Source of the DNA: Mucilaginibacter dorajii
GTDB taxonomy: Bacteria; Bacteroidota; Bacteroidia; Sphingobacteriales; Sphingobacteriaceae
Reading direction: 5' to 3'
Assembly (NCBI RefSeq): GCF_024808255.1
Contig: NZ_JANTYS010000020.1
Coordinates: forward strand, 62,001-126,000
DNA length: 64,000 bases
Shown here: in pieces, positions 36,999 through 46,459 of the stretch
How positions within the stretch are numbered: the stretch's first letter is position 1
Layout of the letters: the number at the start of each line of letters is the position of its first letter
Position numbers and translations under genes: made by a program
Notes under the pieces: model-generated
Database searches by the model: none
The model's input: only the letters and a program-made list of their open reading frames with translations
What the model was told of the DNA's origin: nothing

Positions 36999-37742
36999 TC
37001 AATTGGTTAAACTATCATAATAACCTGCTACTGATGATAACGACAGTTCAAATAAACCATCAAACTGGATGTGCTTGTCCTTAATGTATTGTTTAAGCTC
37101 TTTCTTTTTGTCGGCAAATACATCTAATACCGTTCCCTGGCTGGTAACTTTATAGTAGGTGCCATCTCTTTTTATGTAATAATCGGGCACATCATGTACG
37201 GGCACAAAAAAGCGTTCCCTGCCGGTTGAAGATGAGGTAGACTTAATTATTTTTTCGACCTTTTTTAATACCTGCGAACGGCCTGCGTACAATTGTTCAT
37301 AATAGCCGGGTTTTATACCACTATTGCTATTATTTATCCTAACAAAATGGCGGTTGTGAAGGTCAAAGCTGGTAACCTTTTCAGGTACTAACGCTATGGG
37401 CGAGGCGTGATTAAAAAGCATAACCACCAATTGATCGGTATACAGATCATAAATCATAGAAACATTTTCAAAATCCTGCTTGTCGTAAACAACAGAGCCG
37501 GCCCTCCATGCGTCAATGTCATCAAGATAGGCGCTGCCTTTTATAGAAGAATCATAAGAATCATAAACATATCCATTATATATGCGGGATTGTTCTGCTA
37601 CTCCCTGGTAAAAATGGTTTACAACACCATTCACTGCGGCATCATAGCGAGCGCTATCAGTAGCAGATTGTGCGTATGCTGTTTTGCACGCAAAGGCAAT
37701 TACAAAACAGCATAATATTTTGCTGTAGCAACGTTTAGGCAT
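36999..37742 (-). CDS. Secreted protein of unknown function, first gene of the DUF4249 operon
   Basis: 247 aa with a signal peptide (cleavage near KTAYAQ, about 25). The mature protein is tyrosine-rich, with GYVYDSYDSSIKGSAYLDD at about 57-75 and a C-terminal YYIKRDGTYYKVTSQG then a Lys-rich helix (KKKELKQYIKDKHIQFD). I recall similar endings in uncharacterised secreted Bacteroidota proteins but cannot name a family. It precedes the STN TonB receptor by 1 base, so it is the first gene of the operon. The 157 bases upstream are AT-rich and should carry the promoter. Confidence 0.75.
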   Translation of the reverse strand: MPKRCYSKILCCFVIAFACKTAYAQSATDSARYDAAVNGVVNHFYQGVAEQSRIYNGYVYDSYDSSIKGSAYLDDIDAWRAGSVVYDKQDFENVSMIYDLYTDQLVVMLFNHASPIALVPEKVTSFDLHNRHFVRINNSNSGIKPGYYEQLYAGRSQVLKKVEKIIKSTSSSTGRERFFVPVHDVPDYYIKRDGTYYKVTSQGTVLDVFADKKKELKQYIKDKHIQFDGLFELSLSSVAGYYDSLTN

Positions 37743-37899
37743 CAGTTAATAGTTAATTATGTAATTAAACAAATTTTAATCAATAAAGCAAAATTTTAAC
37801 ATTTTGATATTGATTAAAGCACAATATAACAAATTTGTTGCAACACGTAATGTTTTATTAATAATCAACCATTAAAAGACCGGAGTGCGCTACCAATCA

Positions 37900-38937
37900 T
37901 TATTTTGCAGATGGCGCATTTAACACTTCACTTTCTTTTAATGGAACACCAAAGTTAGGCGAGCCATCTACACTCCAGCTAAACTTCTGCGCGCGCGGCG
38001 ATCTTTCATTGCCACAACCCTGCCCTGGCTTTGAGTTGGCGTGATATAAGATCCAGTCTTCCGTTCCATCAGGAGATTTAAAGAATGAATTATGGCCGGG
38101 AGCATAGACGCCATTTTCCGGCGATTGCTTAAATACCGGTTGAGGCGATTTTTTCCATGAAGCAGGATCCATCAGGTTGCTGTTTTTTGAGGCAGTAAGC
38201 ATCCCAAGGGTATAATAATCTGTCCAGCAGCCACTGGCGGAGTAGATGAGGAAAAGCTTATTCTTATGCTTCAAAATCTCCGGGCCTTCATTTACATTCA
38301 CATGCGGCGGGTTTGATTGCGCGCCAAGGTCGCCGTATTTTTCCCAGTCATATTCGGGGCTTGACACCTTCACCCGTTGCCCCTCAATGGTATAGGGATC
38401 TTTCATTTTAGCGATGTAGATATTTTGCTGCCCATTAACATCACCTTCCCAACCGGCCCAGATCATGTATAACTGGCCCTTATTTTCAAACACAGATACA
38501 TCAATAGCCCATTTGTTGGTTTTATCGCCCACCTGGCCTTTAAAAGTCCATTCACCCTCTAAAGGATCGGCAGATGGGTTTTCAATTACATAAATACGGT
38601 GATTGTTATTGTTACCATCATCGGCGGCAAAATACATGTACCATTTGCCTTTTATAAAATGCAGCTCAGGAGCCCAAAGTTCTTTTGAATAGTTAGTACC
38701 TGCTGGGGGGACCCATATTGTTTTTTTAACCGCGGTTTTTAATTGGGTAATATCTTTAGTTTTCCAAAGCGTGAGATTATGCCCGGTAGAGTTGGTATAG
38801 TAATAAAACCCATCTTTATAAATAACCCAGGGATCGGCCCCGGATGGCAACAACGGATTAGTAAATGTTTTTTGTTGGGCAATGCCGCTTTTAGCCAGTA
38901 GTAACAAAATAATACAGGCTTTAAATAGTTTTTTCAT
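37900..38937 (-). CDS. GH43 family exported glycosidase (arabinosidase/xylosidase type)
   Basis: 345 aa with a signal peptide (MKKLFKACIILLLLAKSGIAQ). The three catalytic acids of GH43 are clear: Asp35 in SGADPWVIY (base), Asp146 in AIDVSVF (pKa modulator) and Glu217 in VNEGPEIL (acid). WAPELHFIKGKWYMYFAAD at about 88-105 is the family blade motif. The GGNE-like tail and the HNSFFKSPDGTEDWILYHA motif near 278-297 resemble alpha-L-arabinofuranosidase/beta-xylosidase subfamilies. It is a single gene next to a broken TonB receptor and 5.8 kb from PUL 2, so it may serve that locus or be left over from another. Confidence 0.9.
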   Translation of the reverse strand: MKKLFKACIILLLLAKSGIAQQKTFTNPLLPSGADPWVIYKDGFYYYTNSTGHNLTLWKTKDITQLKTAVKKTIWVPPAGTNYSKELWAPELHFIKGKWYMYFAADDGNNNNHRIYVIENPSADPLEGEWTFKGQVGDKTNKWAIDVSVFENKGQLYMIWAGWEGDVNGQQNIYIAKMKDPYTIEGQRVKVSSPEYDWEKYGDLGAQSNPPHVNVNEGPEILKHKNKLFLIYSASGCWTDYYTLGMLTASKNSNLMDPASWKKSPQPVFKQSPENGVYAPGHNSFFKSPDGTEDWILYHANSKPGQGCGNERSPRAQKFSWSVDGSPNFGVPLKESEVLNAPSAK

Positions 38938-39053
38938 TCAGTAAGGATTTCAAATAGGTTTTTGATAGTTTAAATATAGCATACAATAACATCACCATAA
39001 ATGTTAAACACACATTTCATTTAAATTATTCCTCGTCTATCTGCTGAATGGTA

Positions 39054-41493
39054 TTACAACCTGTTTCTTTCATCTTTTGATGCATTATCGTCTGTATGCG
39101 TACTCTTTTTAGCTGCCGAACCAAAGGACCTGTAATACGTAAGCTTAACTATCGGAAAGCTTCGCGATTCGCCGTTATATTTTACACCAACCTGCGAGTT
39201 AAAAGCATCCCGGGTAAGGTTACCAATATAGCTACCTCCTGTTGAAGTCATTAAAACATCGGAAACCGATAGTTGAAAACTGCCCTTATTGTTGTTCAAC
39301 TCTTTTTTAAAACCAGCGTTAAGCATGCCGCTTTCATTAAAATTTGAGGTGGCATAATAACCTGATGAATTGTAGTAGCCCGATATCTCAACTGAGTAAT
39401 TACGTGGAAATTTAAACGTCTCGGTTACGCTTACCGAACCTGCAAAATACGCTTTGGTGAAAATCTGCGGCGTGTAATCAACTTTATATTGCCGCCAGCC
39501 GCCAACAAAGCTATAGCTGCTTTCCCACCAACCGGTCATTTTTACGGGAATTGTTGTTTGCAGTGTAATATTGTTTTGATAAGGCCCATTTTGCGGGGCC
39601 AGGTATACCAGGCCTTTTGATGGACCAGTAGAAATTTGTGTTGACAAGATCACATCTTTATCCCTGCTGAATAAAAGAGAAAACAAATAGTTCTGAAAAC
39701 TGTAACCAAGTTTAATGTTATCAGTAATTGTAGGCTTTAAAGCCGGATTATCGGTAAAAACCGAAACAGGATCATTATAAGTTACATGAGAAGCCAGATC
39801 GCTATACGATGGCCTGCTGACACGTTTGGTGTACGATAATTGTAACTCCGAATGATCTGTAAGCTTATGGGTGAAGAATACGCTTGGAAACAGTTTACCC
39901 AGTCGCCGGTCAATGGCATATTGTGCGTTGCTGGCGTTATCGGTGCTGGTATGCGAGTATTCGTACCTCGCCCCGGTAACCAGGGTGGTATTTGTATCTA
40001 TTTGCGTAGTTAAGGTGCCGTAAACCGCGCCAATCACCTCTTTGGTACCCAATTTATTGGAGATGCCCACACTACTTAATACCCATTGATTGTTTACCAG
40101 GTTTTCGATACCAGATTCGGCGCGACTACGGGTATAGGTGCCCTTTACTCCTGCCTCTACCTTAAACTTAGTATTTAACTGCCCGGAGTAATCTATTTTA
40201 ACCACACCTACTTTGATGGTAGTATTTGCCAGGTCGCGCTGGGTGGGCGAGTATAAGCTATCATTGGCACCGGCCGCGTTGCCGTAATTATCTACAAAAG
40301 TGCTTTGCACATTGGTTTGGCCTACATTTTTGTAATGTATATAGCCGGCATCGATATTGATCTTTTGATTGCTGCTAAAATCATGCTGAAGGTATAAACC
40401 GCCAATGGTGTTATAGGAGTGATTAACCCCATCAAGATGCGAGTTGAACAGCAGTACCGAATCGGGCCTTAAAGCATAGTAGCCATGGTTATAATTATGA
40501 ATCAGGTCTTTAGTGACGGCGTAGTATAAACTGCCACCCAGTGTAGTTTTAGTGCCAAGGCGAATATCCGCCCCTGAATTTACATCCTGGTAATTATATA
40601 TGGGTTTACCTATACCAATGTACTGGAAAGAAGTTTGCCCGCCAATTGCGGGTACACTCTCGGTGCCGCCGGCAAATAGTTCGCTATAGGTATGATCGCG
40701 ATAATAGGAATAAGAAGCACGCAGACTGACATTCCTGGTGTTATGATGAAGATTGATATCGATTGATCCTTTTTCGGCCCGGCCGTATCCAAGGGTTGCG
40801 GTAACGGAGCCATTTGTACCCTGCCGCTTATTTTTTTTGGTAACGATGTTGATCAGCCCGGCATTGCCGTCGGCATCGTATTTGGCAGGCGGGGTATTGA
40901 GCAGTTCTATTTTGTCTATATCATCGGCACTCATTCCGTTTAACAGCGCGAGCACCTGCGGTGTCGACATCCGCATCAGCTTACCATCCAGCTTTTCCGT
41001 TTAACGTGATATTGGTATTTTGCGGGTTGATAATTACACCCGGCGAACGCTGCAATACCTGTAAAGCCGAACTCCCCTTTGTTAATAAACTATTTTGAAC
41101 ATTTACCACCATGCCACCCGCTTCCTGTTGTACCAAAGGCTTATCGGCACGAATCACCACCTCATTTAATTGTTTGGATGAAATTTTTAATTCAATGATA
41201 CCTAGGCTTTTGAATGACTGACTACCCCTTATTTCAAATATTGGCGAGGTACATGACTGATAGCCAATAGCACTTATTTTTACGGTATACCTGCCAGGGC
41301 CAACAGGCTCTAATCTAAAAGCGCCTTTATCATCTGTTAAAGTCGATTTTAATAAAACGCTATCAACAGTATCAAACAGTATTACTTTCGCAAAAGGGAC
41401 AGGCTGTCCGCCTGCATTTTTTAAGTTGCCTGTTACCTGGGCTTTAACCTGCTGACAGATAATAAATAAAACTAAAGTGATAGCGTATTTCAT
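39054..41493 (-). pseudogene. Outer-membrane beta-barrel TonB-receptor-like gene broken in the plug
   Basis: Two frames of one gene. The 5' part (41493-40981, 170 aa) has a signal peptide, a carboxypeptidase-regulatory domain (about 20-105) and the start of the plug, ending ITLNGKAGW then stop. The 3' part (40976-39054, 640 aa) resumes at MRMSTPQVLALLNGMSADD and runs through the barrel. Related proteins read LNGKxGVMVMINGKLMRM here, so about 5-6 residues are missing together with the frame. This fits a small deletion of 3n+2 bases (about 17) between near-repeats coding NGK. The second part lacks a signal peptide. ATG follows TAA after four bases, so re-initiation is possible but could not give an exported receptor. 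A sequencing error is less likely, as residues are missing too. Confidence 0.82.
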
Positions 41494-41728
41494 TTTAATG
41501 AGGCTGGTTGCTCATCAAAAAAACAGCTACGATTCGCTTTATTAAAATTTGATTGACCACGGAACTTAGCCAATTGATCAAATGCATTTAACAAGCAAAT
41601 TGATGTATAAATCAGGATTATACCGCCAAATTACCGGTTATAAGCCATGAGCTGCATTTGGTCAACTATTTAAGGCCATTCGCATACCTCTTGCTTAATT
41701 TTAATGTAATATCCTTTATCTTTAGGCT

Positions 41729-42850
41729 ATGCCCAACGCTATTGCTCATCAACATTGGCTTATCCGTTATAAGTTGTACCACATCCCTTTTTGGATTTTG
41801 TACAACTACATATGGTGGGTAGTGGCTATTGGTAACCCGGTAAACGCGGCTCACGATGTTTTTTTAAGCTCATTTGCCATAAAGTTTTTCTTCTACGTGA
41901 TTTTCCAGGCGCTGGCGGTTTATTTTAACCTGTACTTCCTTGTGCCCCGATACCTTGAAAAAGGTCGGTTTACGCTATACATCGTTTTGCTGATGCTTAC
42001 CGTTGTAATTGCAGCTATTTTAATAGTACCTGGCTATTATTTAAATGCGTATATCTGCCATACTACCGTACAGGCCTTGTATGGTACCGATCCTGAACAC
42101 CCTTATCTCCAACTATTTAAAGGTAACGCGCTATCATCGGCATTGGCCAGTACCACTTTGGCGATGAGTATTAAACTGGCCAAAAACTGGATTGAAACCC
42201 AAAAACGCCAGCAACAATTGGAAAAGGAAAAACTGGAAACCGAACTGAAGTTTTTAAAATACCAGTTTAATCCCCATTTTTTGTTTAACAGCATTAACTC
42301 TATATTTTTCCTGATCCATAAAAACCCAAACATGGCTTCGGCCTCGTTGGCTAAATTCTCTGAATTGCTCAGGCACCAGCTTTATGAGTGCAATGATCAG
42401 CAGATTCCCCTGCAAAAAGAAATCGCCTACCTTGAAAATTTCATCGGGCTGGAGCGGTTAAGGCATACAACCCAGGTTGATGTTGATATAGAGATCACTG
42501 ACATTCACTCTGCCCAATTTGGCATTGCCCCTTTCATTCTAATGACCTTTGTAGAGAATGCTTTTAAACATGTATCTACCAATACAGATAGCGCAAACTG
42601 GATTAAAATTAAACTGGGTGTAGAAAAACAACAATTGAGCTTGTTTATTGCCAACAGCGCATCAACCGATAACGCCGCCGAGGTTGTCAAATACGGAGGA
42701 ATAGGATTGGCCAATGTTAAACGACGGCTCGATTTAATGTACCCAGGCGGGTATGAGTTACATATCAGTAATCAGCCCGATATTTTTGAGGTACAGCTTA
42801 ACTTAACGCTTGCCGTGCTTGAAGTTTCACCATTAATGCAAATGGCTTAA
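41729..42850 (+). CDS. LytS/YpdA-type sensor histidine kinase
   Basis: 373 aa. Four transmembrane helices occupy about residues 18-145 (IPFWILYNYIWWVVAIGN first), with no extracytoplasmic sensor domain. A coiled linker rich in Gln, Lys and Glu (about 152-175) leads to the His_kinase domain, where His183 in YQFNPHFLFNSIN is phosphorylated. The HATPase part has the FVENAFKHV N-box at about 275 and GGIGLANVKRRL near 330. The single base between its stop and the response regulator's ATG marks the partner. Stimulus unknown. Divergent from the broken TonB receptor by 235 bases of unremarkable sequence. Confidence 0.9.
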   Translation: MPNAIAHQHWLIRYKLYHIPFWILYNYIWWVVAIGNPVNAAHDVFLSSFAIKFFFYVIFQALAVYFNLYFLVPRYLEKGRFTLYIVLLMLTVVIAAILIVPGYYLNAYICHTTVQALYGTDPEHPYLQLFKGNALSSALASTTLAMSIKLAKNWIETQKRQQQLEKEKLETELKFLKYQFNPHFLFNSINSIFFLIHKNPNMASASLAKFSELLRHQLYECNDQQIPLQKEIAYLENFIGLERLRHTTQVDVDIEITDIHSAQFGIAPFILMTFVENAFKHVSTNTDSANWIKIKLGVEKQQLSLFIANSASTDNAAEVVKYGGIGLANVKRRLDLMYPGGYELHISNQPDIFEVQLNLTLAVLEVSPLMQMA

Positions 42851-42851
42851 T

Positions 42852-43580
42852 ATGAGTATTAATTGTGTGATTATTGATGATGAGCCATTGGCGCGTGAGG
42901 GACTTGGGAATTATGTGCGCGAGGTAGATTTTTTGCGCTTAGCCGGCACATGCCAAAACCCGCTTGAACTAATGAAACTGCTGGATCAACAACCTGTAGA
43001 TCTGCTATTCCTGGATATCCAGATGCCCAAAATGAACGGCATCGAGTTTTTGAAGATCATGCAAAAACCGCCCATGGTAGTTATTACCACCGCCTACCCT
43101 ACCTATGCCTTAGAAAGCTTTCAGTTAGATGTATTGGACTACCTGCTTAAACCCATCACTTTTGAACGTTTTTTTAAAGCCGCAAGCAAAGCCCGCGACT
43201 ATCACCGTTTATTGTTAAAACCCGATACCATTGGCACAGGCAAAAAAGATGATGATTACTTTTTTATAAAATGCGGCAGCAAGTACGAAAAGATCCCTTT
43301 AGATGAGATCCTTTATGTAGAAGGGATGCAGAACTACGTGAACATATTTACACTTAAAGGTAAGTACGTAACGATGCTTTCCCTAAAAAATCTGGAAGAA
43401 AATTTAACAGGCAAGGCATTTATAAGGGTACATAAATCATACATAGTAGCCATCAACAAAATTGACGGTATTGAAGGTAACGAAATCTTCATCCAATCGG
43501 GCAAAATCCCAATCAGTCGCAATTATCGTGAGCAGGTTATTGGGCAGGTGATTACCAACAGGCTTTGGGATAAAAAATAG
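42852..43580 (+). CDS. LytTR-family response regulator
   Basis: 242 aa. A receiver domain occupies residues 3-120 with phosphoacceptor Asp55 in DLLFLDIQMPKMNG, acidic DDEPLAR at the start and the Lys of LLKPI near 102. A LytTR DNA-binding domain follows at about 138-238 (FFIKCGSKYEKIPLDEILYVEG, then FIRVHKSYIVAINKI). It is cotranscribed with the kinase 1 base upstream. Targets are unknown; genes across the 235-bp divergent region or the convergent GH51-like gene are possible but nothing in the sequence shows it. Confidence 0.92.
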   Translation: MSINCVIIDDEPLAREGLGNYVREVDFLRLAGTCQNPLELMKLLDQQPVDLLFLDIQMPKMNGIEFLKIMQKPPMVVITTAYPTYALESFQLDVLDYLLKPITFERFFKAASKARDYHRLLLKPDTIGTGKKDDDYFFIKCGSKYEKIPLDEILYVEGMQNYVNIFTLKGKYVTMLSLKNLEENLTGKAFIRVHKSYIVAINKIDGIEGNEIFIQSGKIPISRNYREQVIGQVITNRLWDKK

Positions 43581-43706
43581 CCTGCATCAGTTACGATACC
43601 GCAACCAACACAGGCTTACACATATTAACCAATTATTAAACTAAATCTCGCGTTTAATATCTTTGATTGCCGGGCATCAGATTTCTCCCCGGTACCTGCT
43701 ATGTTA

Positions 43707-45473
43707 TTATTTCTTGTCGCACACTAAAAAAACTACTCCCCTTGCAGGTATAGTTACAAAAATCCCGCCACTGGTGGCCGATGAGCTGGCAGCTATGGTA
43801 GCATAGGAGGTTGGCCCGCCAACATCGCCCGAAGGGCCGTTATTGTTGACCGTTACCTTACCCGAAAAAGATCCGTTATCGGTGCCGCCCTTCAGGGTAT
43901 AATAGTAATAGCTGGCCCCGGTATAATAGTTTTTAAAGTTGATGGTAACTACTTTATCGGTGCTGCCTTTGTTTACCAGGGTAACACCGGCCTCGCCCGA
44001 GCTGAACGATGATGCATAGCTTACAATATCGGTACTACCACTTACCGTTGAACTGATCATCCTATCGCCAAAGTATTTTTGAAAATAGTACAGGTAGTAA
44101 AATGCCGGGCGCGGTGTAAAATCAGTTACGCCGGTTTGCTGATAGGAAAACAACCCATGATCGTTACCATCGCTGCCGCCATTGGCCAAATCCCAGCGAC
44201 AGGCCATACTTACCTGGTTCTTGATCAGCTCGCCAAGAACCAAAACGGCATGTACACCCGCTATATAGGATACCTGCTGCTTTGAGCCCGTAGCGAAAAT
44301 ATTCCACTCGTCCATTGCAACAGGCTTTTGCGCAACACCAGCTGTTTGAGCAGAATTAGTTACCCAACTCAGCATCGGCGATGTAACCGACGATGCTGTA
44401 GCCAGGATAACCTCGGGCGTTGAGTTTTGATTATAAGGGGTATAGTAATTATGTACGACAAAAAAATCGGGCGATGAGCCTGCTGCCGATAATACACCGG
44501 CGTTCCAGTTTTGCCCGCCTGTAGTATTGTTTTGGTCGTTTGTTTCGGTAAGCACAATGCCAATTTTAATGGTAACGCCAACATCGCTGGCTGCTTTACG
44601 CATCGAATCGGCAAATACCTTGAAATGGGTACCGTACAGCTGACCGGTTAAAATTTCGGGCTGCCCATCTTTGTTTTTCGACACGTCAATACGGTAGCCC
44701 GCTTCCCAGTTGCCAAAATTTTCGTTTCCTACTTCCCACAGTTTGGTACGCCCCCTATCGTTCCTCACCCATTGGGCAGCATAGTGCGCCGCGGTTTCAA
44801 CCGGATGATCACTCAATCCATAACGCGCGTAACCATAATTTACGGTGATGATACCCGTGCTATTGGTTTTTTGCAGCAGCGAATAGTAATTGGCCACGCT
44901 GATAGACCAATTATCGGCAACCATGCCGCTCCAATATCCGGTAGCCGGATCGGCACTGCCATCGGCTTTTAACAATTGGGCCGGCACATCTGTAGGTTTA
45001 CCGCCCGATGGCAAATCATAAAAGTAAACATCTGATAAACTGCCACCCGGTGCCCTGATAATATTGGGCGAAAGGTTGGTTATGTTTTTTACCAGGTCTG
45101 CATCGGTATACTGACCGGTAAAGGGGTTCATGTTGTTACCAAACAGGTTTTTGGAAACCTTGGATACCACCTGTGCAAAATCGGCAGTCACCGTTGCTGA
45201 TGACGAGGCTGTAGGCTTGGCTACACTTTGTACCGATGGCCTGGTAAAGGTTTTACCCTGCCAGTCATCCAAAAAAAAGCCCTGCGAAACCGCGACCGCC
45301 GGATCTGTTGGCGATGTTATAGGGCCGGTAGCCCCACCATTGCCCTGGTCAACTACCACAGGCGTTGTTTGATCGGCCGCCTTATCCTTTTTACAGGCTG
45401 CCAGGCTTACCAGGCTAAGCATTATCGCCGGCGCGCACTTTATAATTAATTTCATTCTGTTGTTTTTCACCAT
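43707..45473 (-). CDS. GH51-like clan GH-A lipoprotein hydrolase (putative alpha-L-arabinofuranosidase)
   Basis: 588 aa lipoprotein with lipobox SLAAC (lipid Cys27); the second Met (45455) gives a neater signal peptide and is an alternative start. After a Ser/Thr/Pro-rich linker (about 30-85) comes a TIM barrel: IIRAPGGSLSDVYFYD near 140, WEVGNENFGNW with acid/base Glu251 and VAMDEWNIF with nucleophile Glu389. These fit GH51/GH39-type clan GH-A enzymes. A C-terminal beta domain (about 470-588, with a run of tyrosines) is usual for this group. Arabinofuranosidase is the best guess. Last gene of the PUL 2 - strand run, 48 bases behind the AraC gene, and convergent with the response regulator. 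Confidence 0.82.
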   Translation of the reverse strand: MVKNNRMKLIIKCAPAIMLSLVSLAACKKDKAADQTTPVVVDQGNGGATGPITSPTDPAVAVSQGFFLDDWQGKTFTRPSVQSVAKPTASSSATVTADFAQVVSKVSKNLFGNNMNPFTGQYTDADLVKNITNLSPNIIRAPGGSLSDVYFYDLPSGGKPTDVPAQLLKADGSADPATGYWSGMVADNWSISVANYYSLLQKTNSTGIITVNYGYARYGLSDHPVETAAHYAAQWVRNDRGRTKLWEVGNENFGNWEAGYRIDVSKNKDGQPEILTGQLYGTHFKVFADSMRKAASDVGVTIKIGIVLTETNDQNNTTGGQNWNAGVLSAAGSSPDFFVVHNYYTPYNQNSTPEVILATASSVTSPMLSWVTNSAQTAGVAQKPVAMDEWNIFATGSKQQVSYIAGVHAVLVLGELIKNQVSMACRWDLANGGSDGNDHGLFSYQQTGVTDFTPRPAFYYLYYFQKYFGDRMISSTVSGSTDIVSYASSFSSGEAGVTLVNKGSTDKVVTINFKNYYTGASYYYYTLKGGTDNGSFSGKVTVNNNGPSGDVGGPTSYATIAASSSATSGGIFVTIPARGVVFLVCDKK

Positions 45474-45521
45474 AGTTTTGTATGCAGGCTTTGTAGCCTT
45501 GTTGTTTATAGCATTACCGGG

Positions 45522-46427
45522 CTACGACGCCCTCAACTCCACATGCGCGCCGAGCATAAAACCCGCCAGCATATAGGTTGCCCTGAATTCATTAGGGGTC
45601 GACCGCTTTTTGCGTTTAAAGATCCTGTTGAAATTAGAGATGTTGTTGAAGCCACATTCGTAAGCGATCTCGGCCACGGTAGTTGTTGAATCGATGAGCA
45701 TCCGCGAAGCATGGCCCAATCTTATCTCGTTTAAACTATCGGTAAAAGTTTTGCCCGTACGTTTCTTGATAAACCTGCTGAAAGAAGCCTCGGGCATGTG
45801 CACAACGCGGGCTACTTCGGCAAGCGAGACCCGGCGGTGGTAGTTGTTGTTCATATGCTCAAACACCTTTTCAACGCGACGGCTATTGTGATTAAATTTT
45901 TCATTGATGAAGGCCGGATCGGATAAGGTTTTCATATCTGTCGATGTTGACAGCTCATGCAATATAGAAAGCAGTTCCAAAACCGATGTAAACCCGCTTT
46001 GCTTGTTCAAAGCCATGATACGTTCTTTTACAGCTAAAATAGTTGCCTCCGAAAACATGATACCCAATGGCGCGCGCTGCAGCATCCCCTTTAAAAAACT
46101 AAGCTGGTTGCGGCGTAAAAACTTTTCATCAAACAAATCCTTATGAAACTGGATAACTATGTCGGTTATCTCTTCGCTTTCACATTCATGGGTAAACCAG
46201 CCATGGTAAAGGTCGGGACCAATCAATACCAATTCATGATCGCTGATTAACTCAATATGCCCACCCACTACGCGCTTCGCTCCTTTGGCATTTAAGATCA
46301 AATGAAGTTCATAGTCGTCGTGATAATGCAGGGGCGACTCAAACTTATTATCAACCTTCGCAAAAACGGTAAAGCAATCGCCGGCCGTTAGCGGGGTAAT
46401 TTCGCGCATTACATTGCTTGTCATCAT
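45522..46427 (-). CDS. AraC-family transcriptional regulator with cupin domain
   Basis: 301 aa, cytoplasmic. N-terminal cupin-like sugar-sensing domain (LHYHDDYELHLILNAKG at about 37-53). C-terminal pair of helix-turn-helix motifs at about 200-292 (VSLAEVARVVHMPEASFSRF and TTVAEIAYECGFNNISNF, the AraC signature). It lies between the stand-alone binding protein (32 bases) and the GH51-like gene (48 bases), all on one strand. It could be a local regulator embedded in the operon and responsive to a released monosaccharide such as arabinose; the ligand is inferred only. Confidence 0.92.
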   Translation of the reverse strand: MMTSNVMREITPLTAGDCFTVFAKVDNKFESPLHYHDDYELHLILNAKGAKRVVGGHIELISDHELVLIGPDLYHGWFTHECESEEITDIVIQFHKDLFDEKFLRRNQLSFLKGMLQRAPLGIMFSEATILAVKERIMALNKQSGFTSVLELLSILHELSTSTDMKTLSDPAFINEKFNHNSRRVEKVFEHMNNNYHRRVSLAEVARVVHMPEASFSRFIKKRTGKTFTDSLNEIRLGHASRMLIDSTTTVAEIAYECGFNNISNFNRIFKRKKRSTPNEFRATYMLAGFMLGAHVELRAS

Positions 46428-46459
46428 AAATAATTTTATAACAATTTTTCAAAAACAGC

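Noticed and set aside
43581..43706. AGCCTG/CAGGCT pair as a terminator between the response regulator and the GH51-like gene
   Set aside because: Six-base arms with a loop of more than 20 bases and no T-run; too weak to call.
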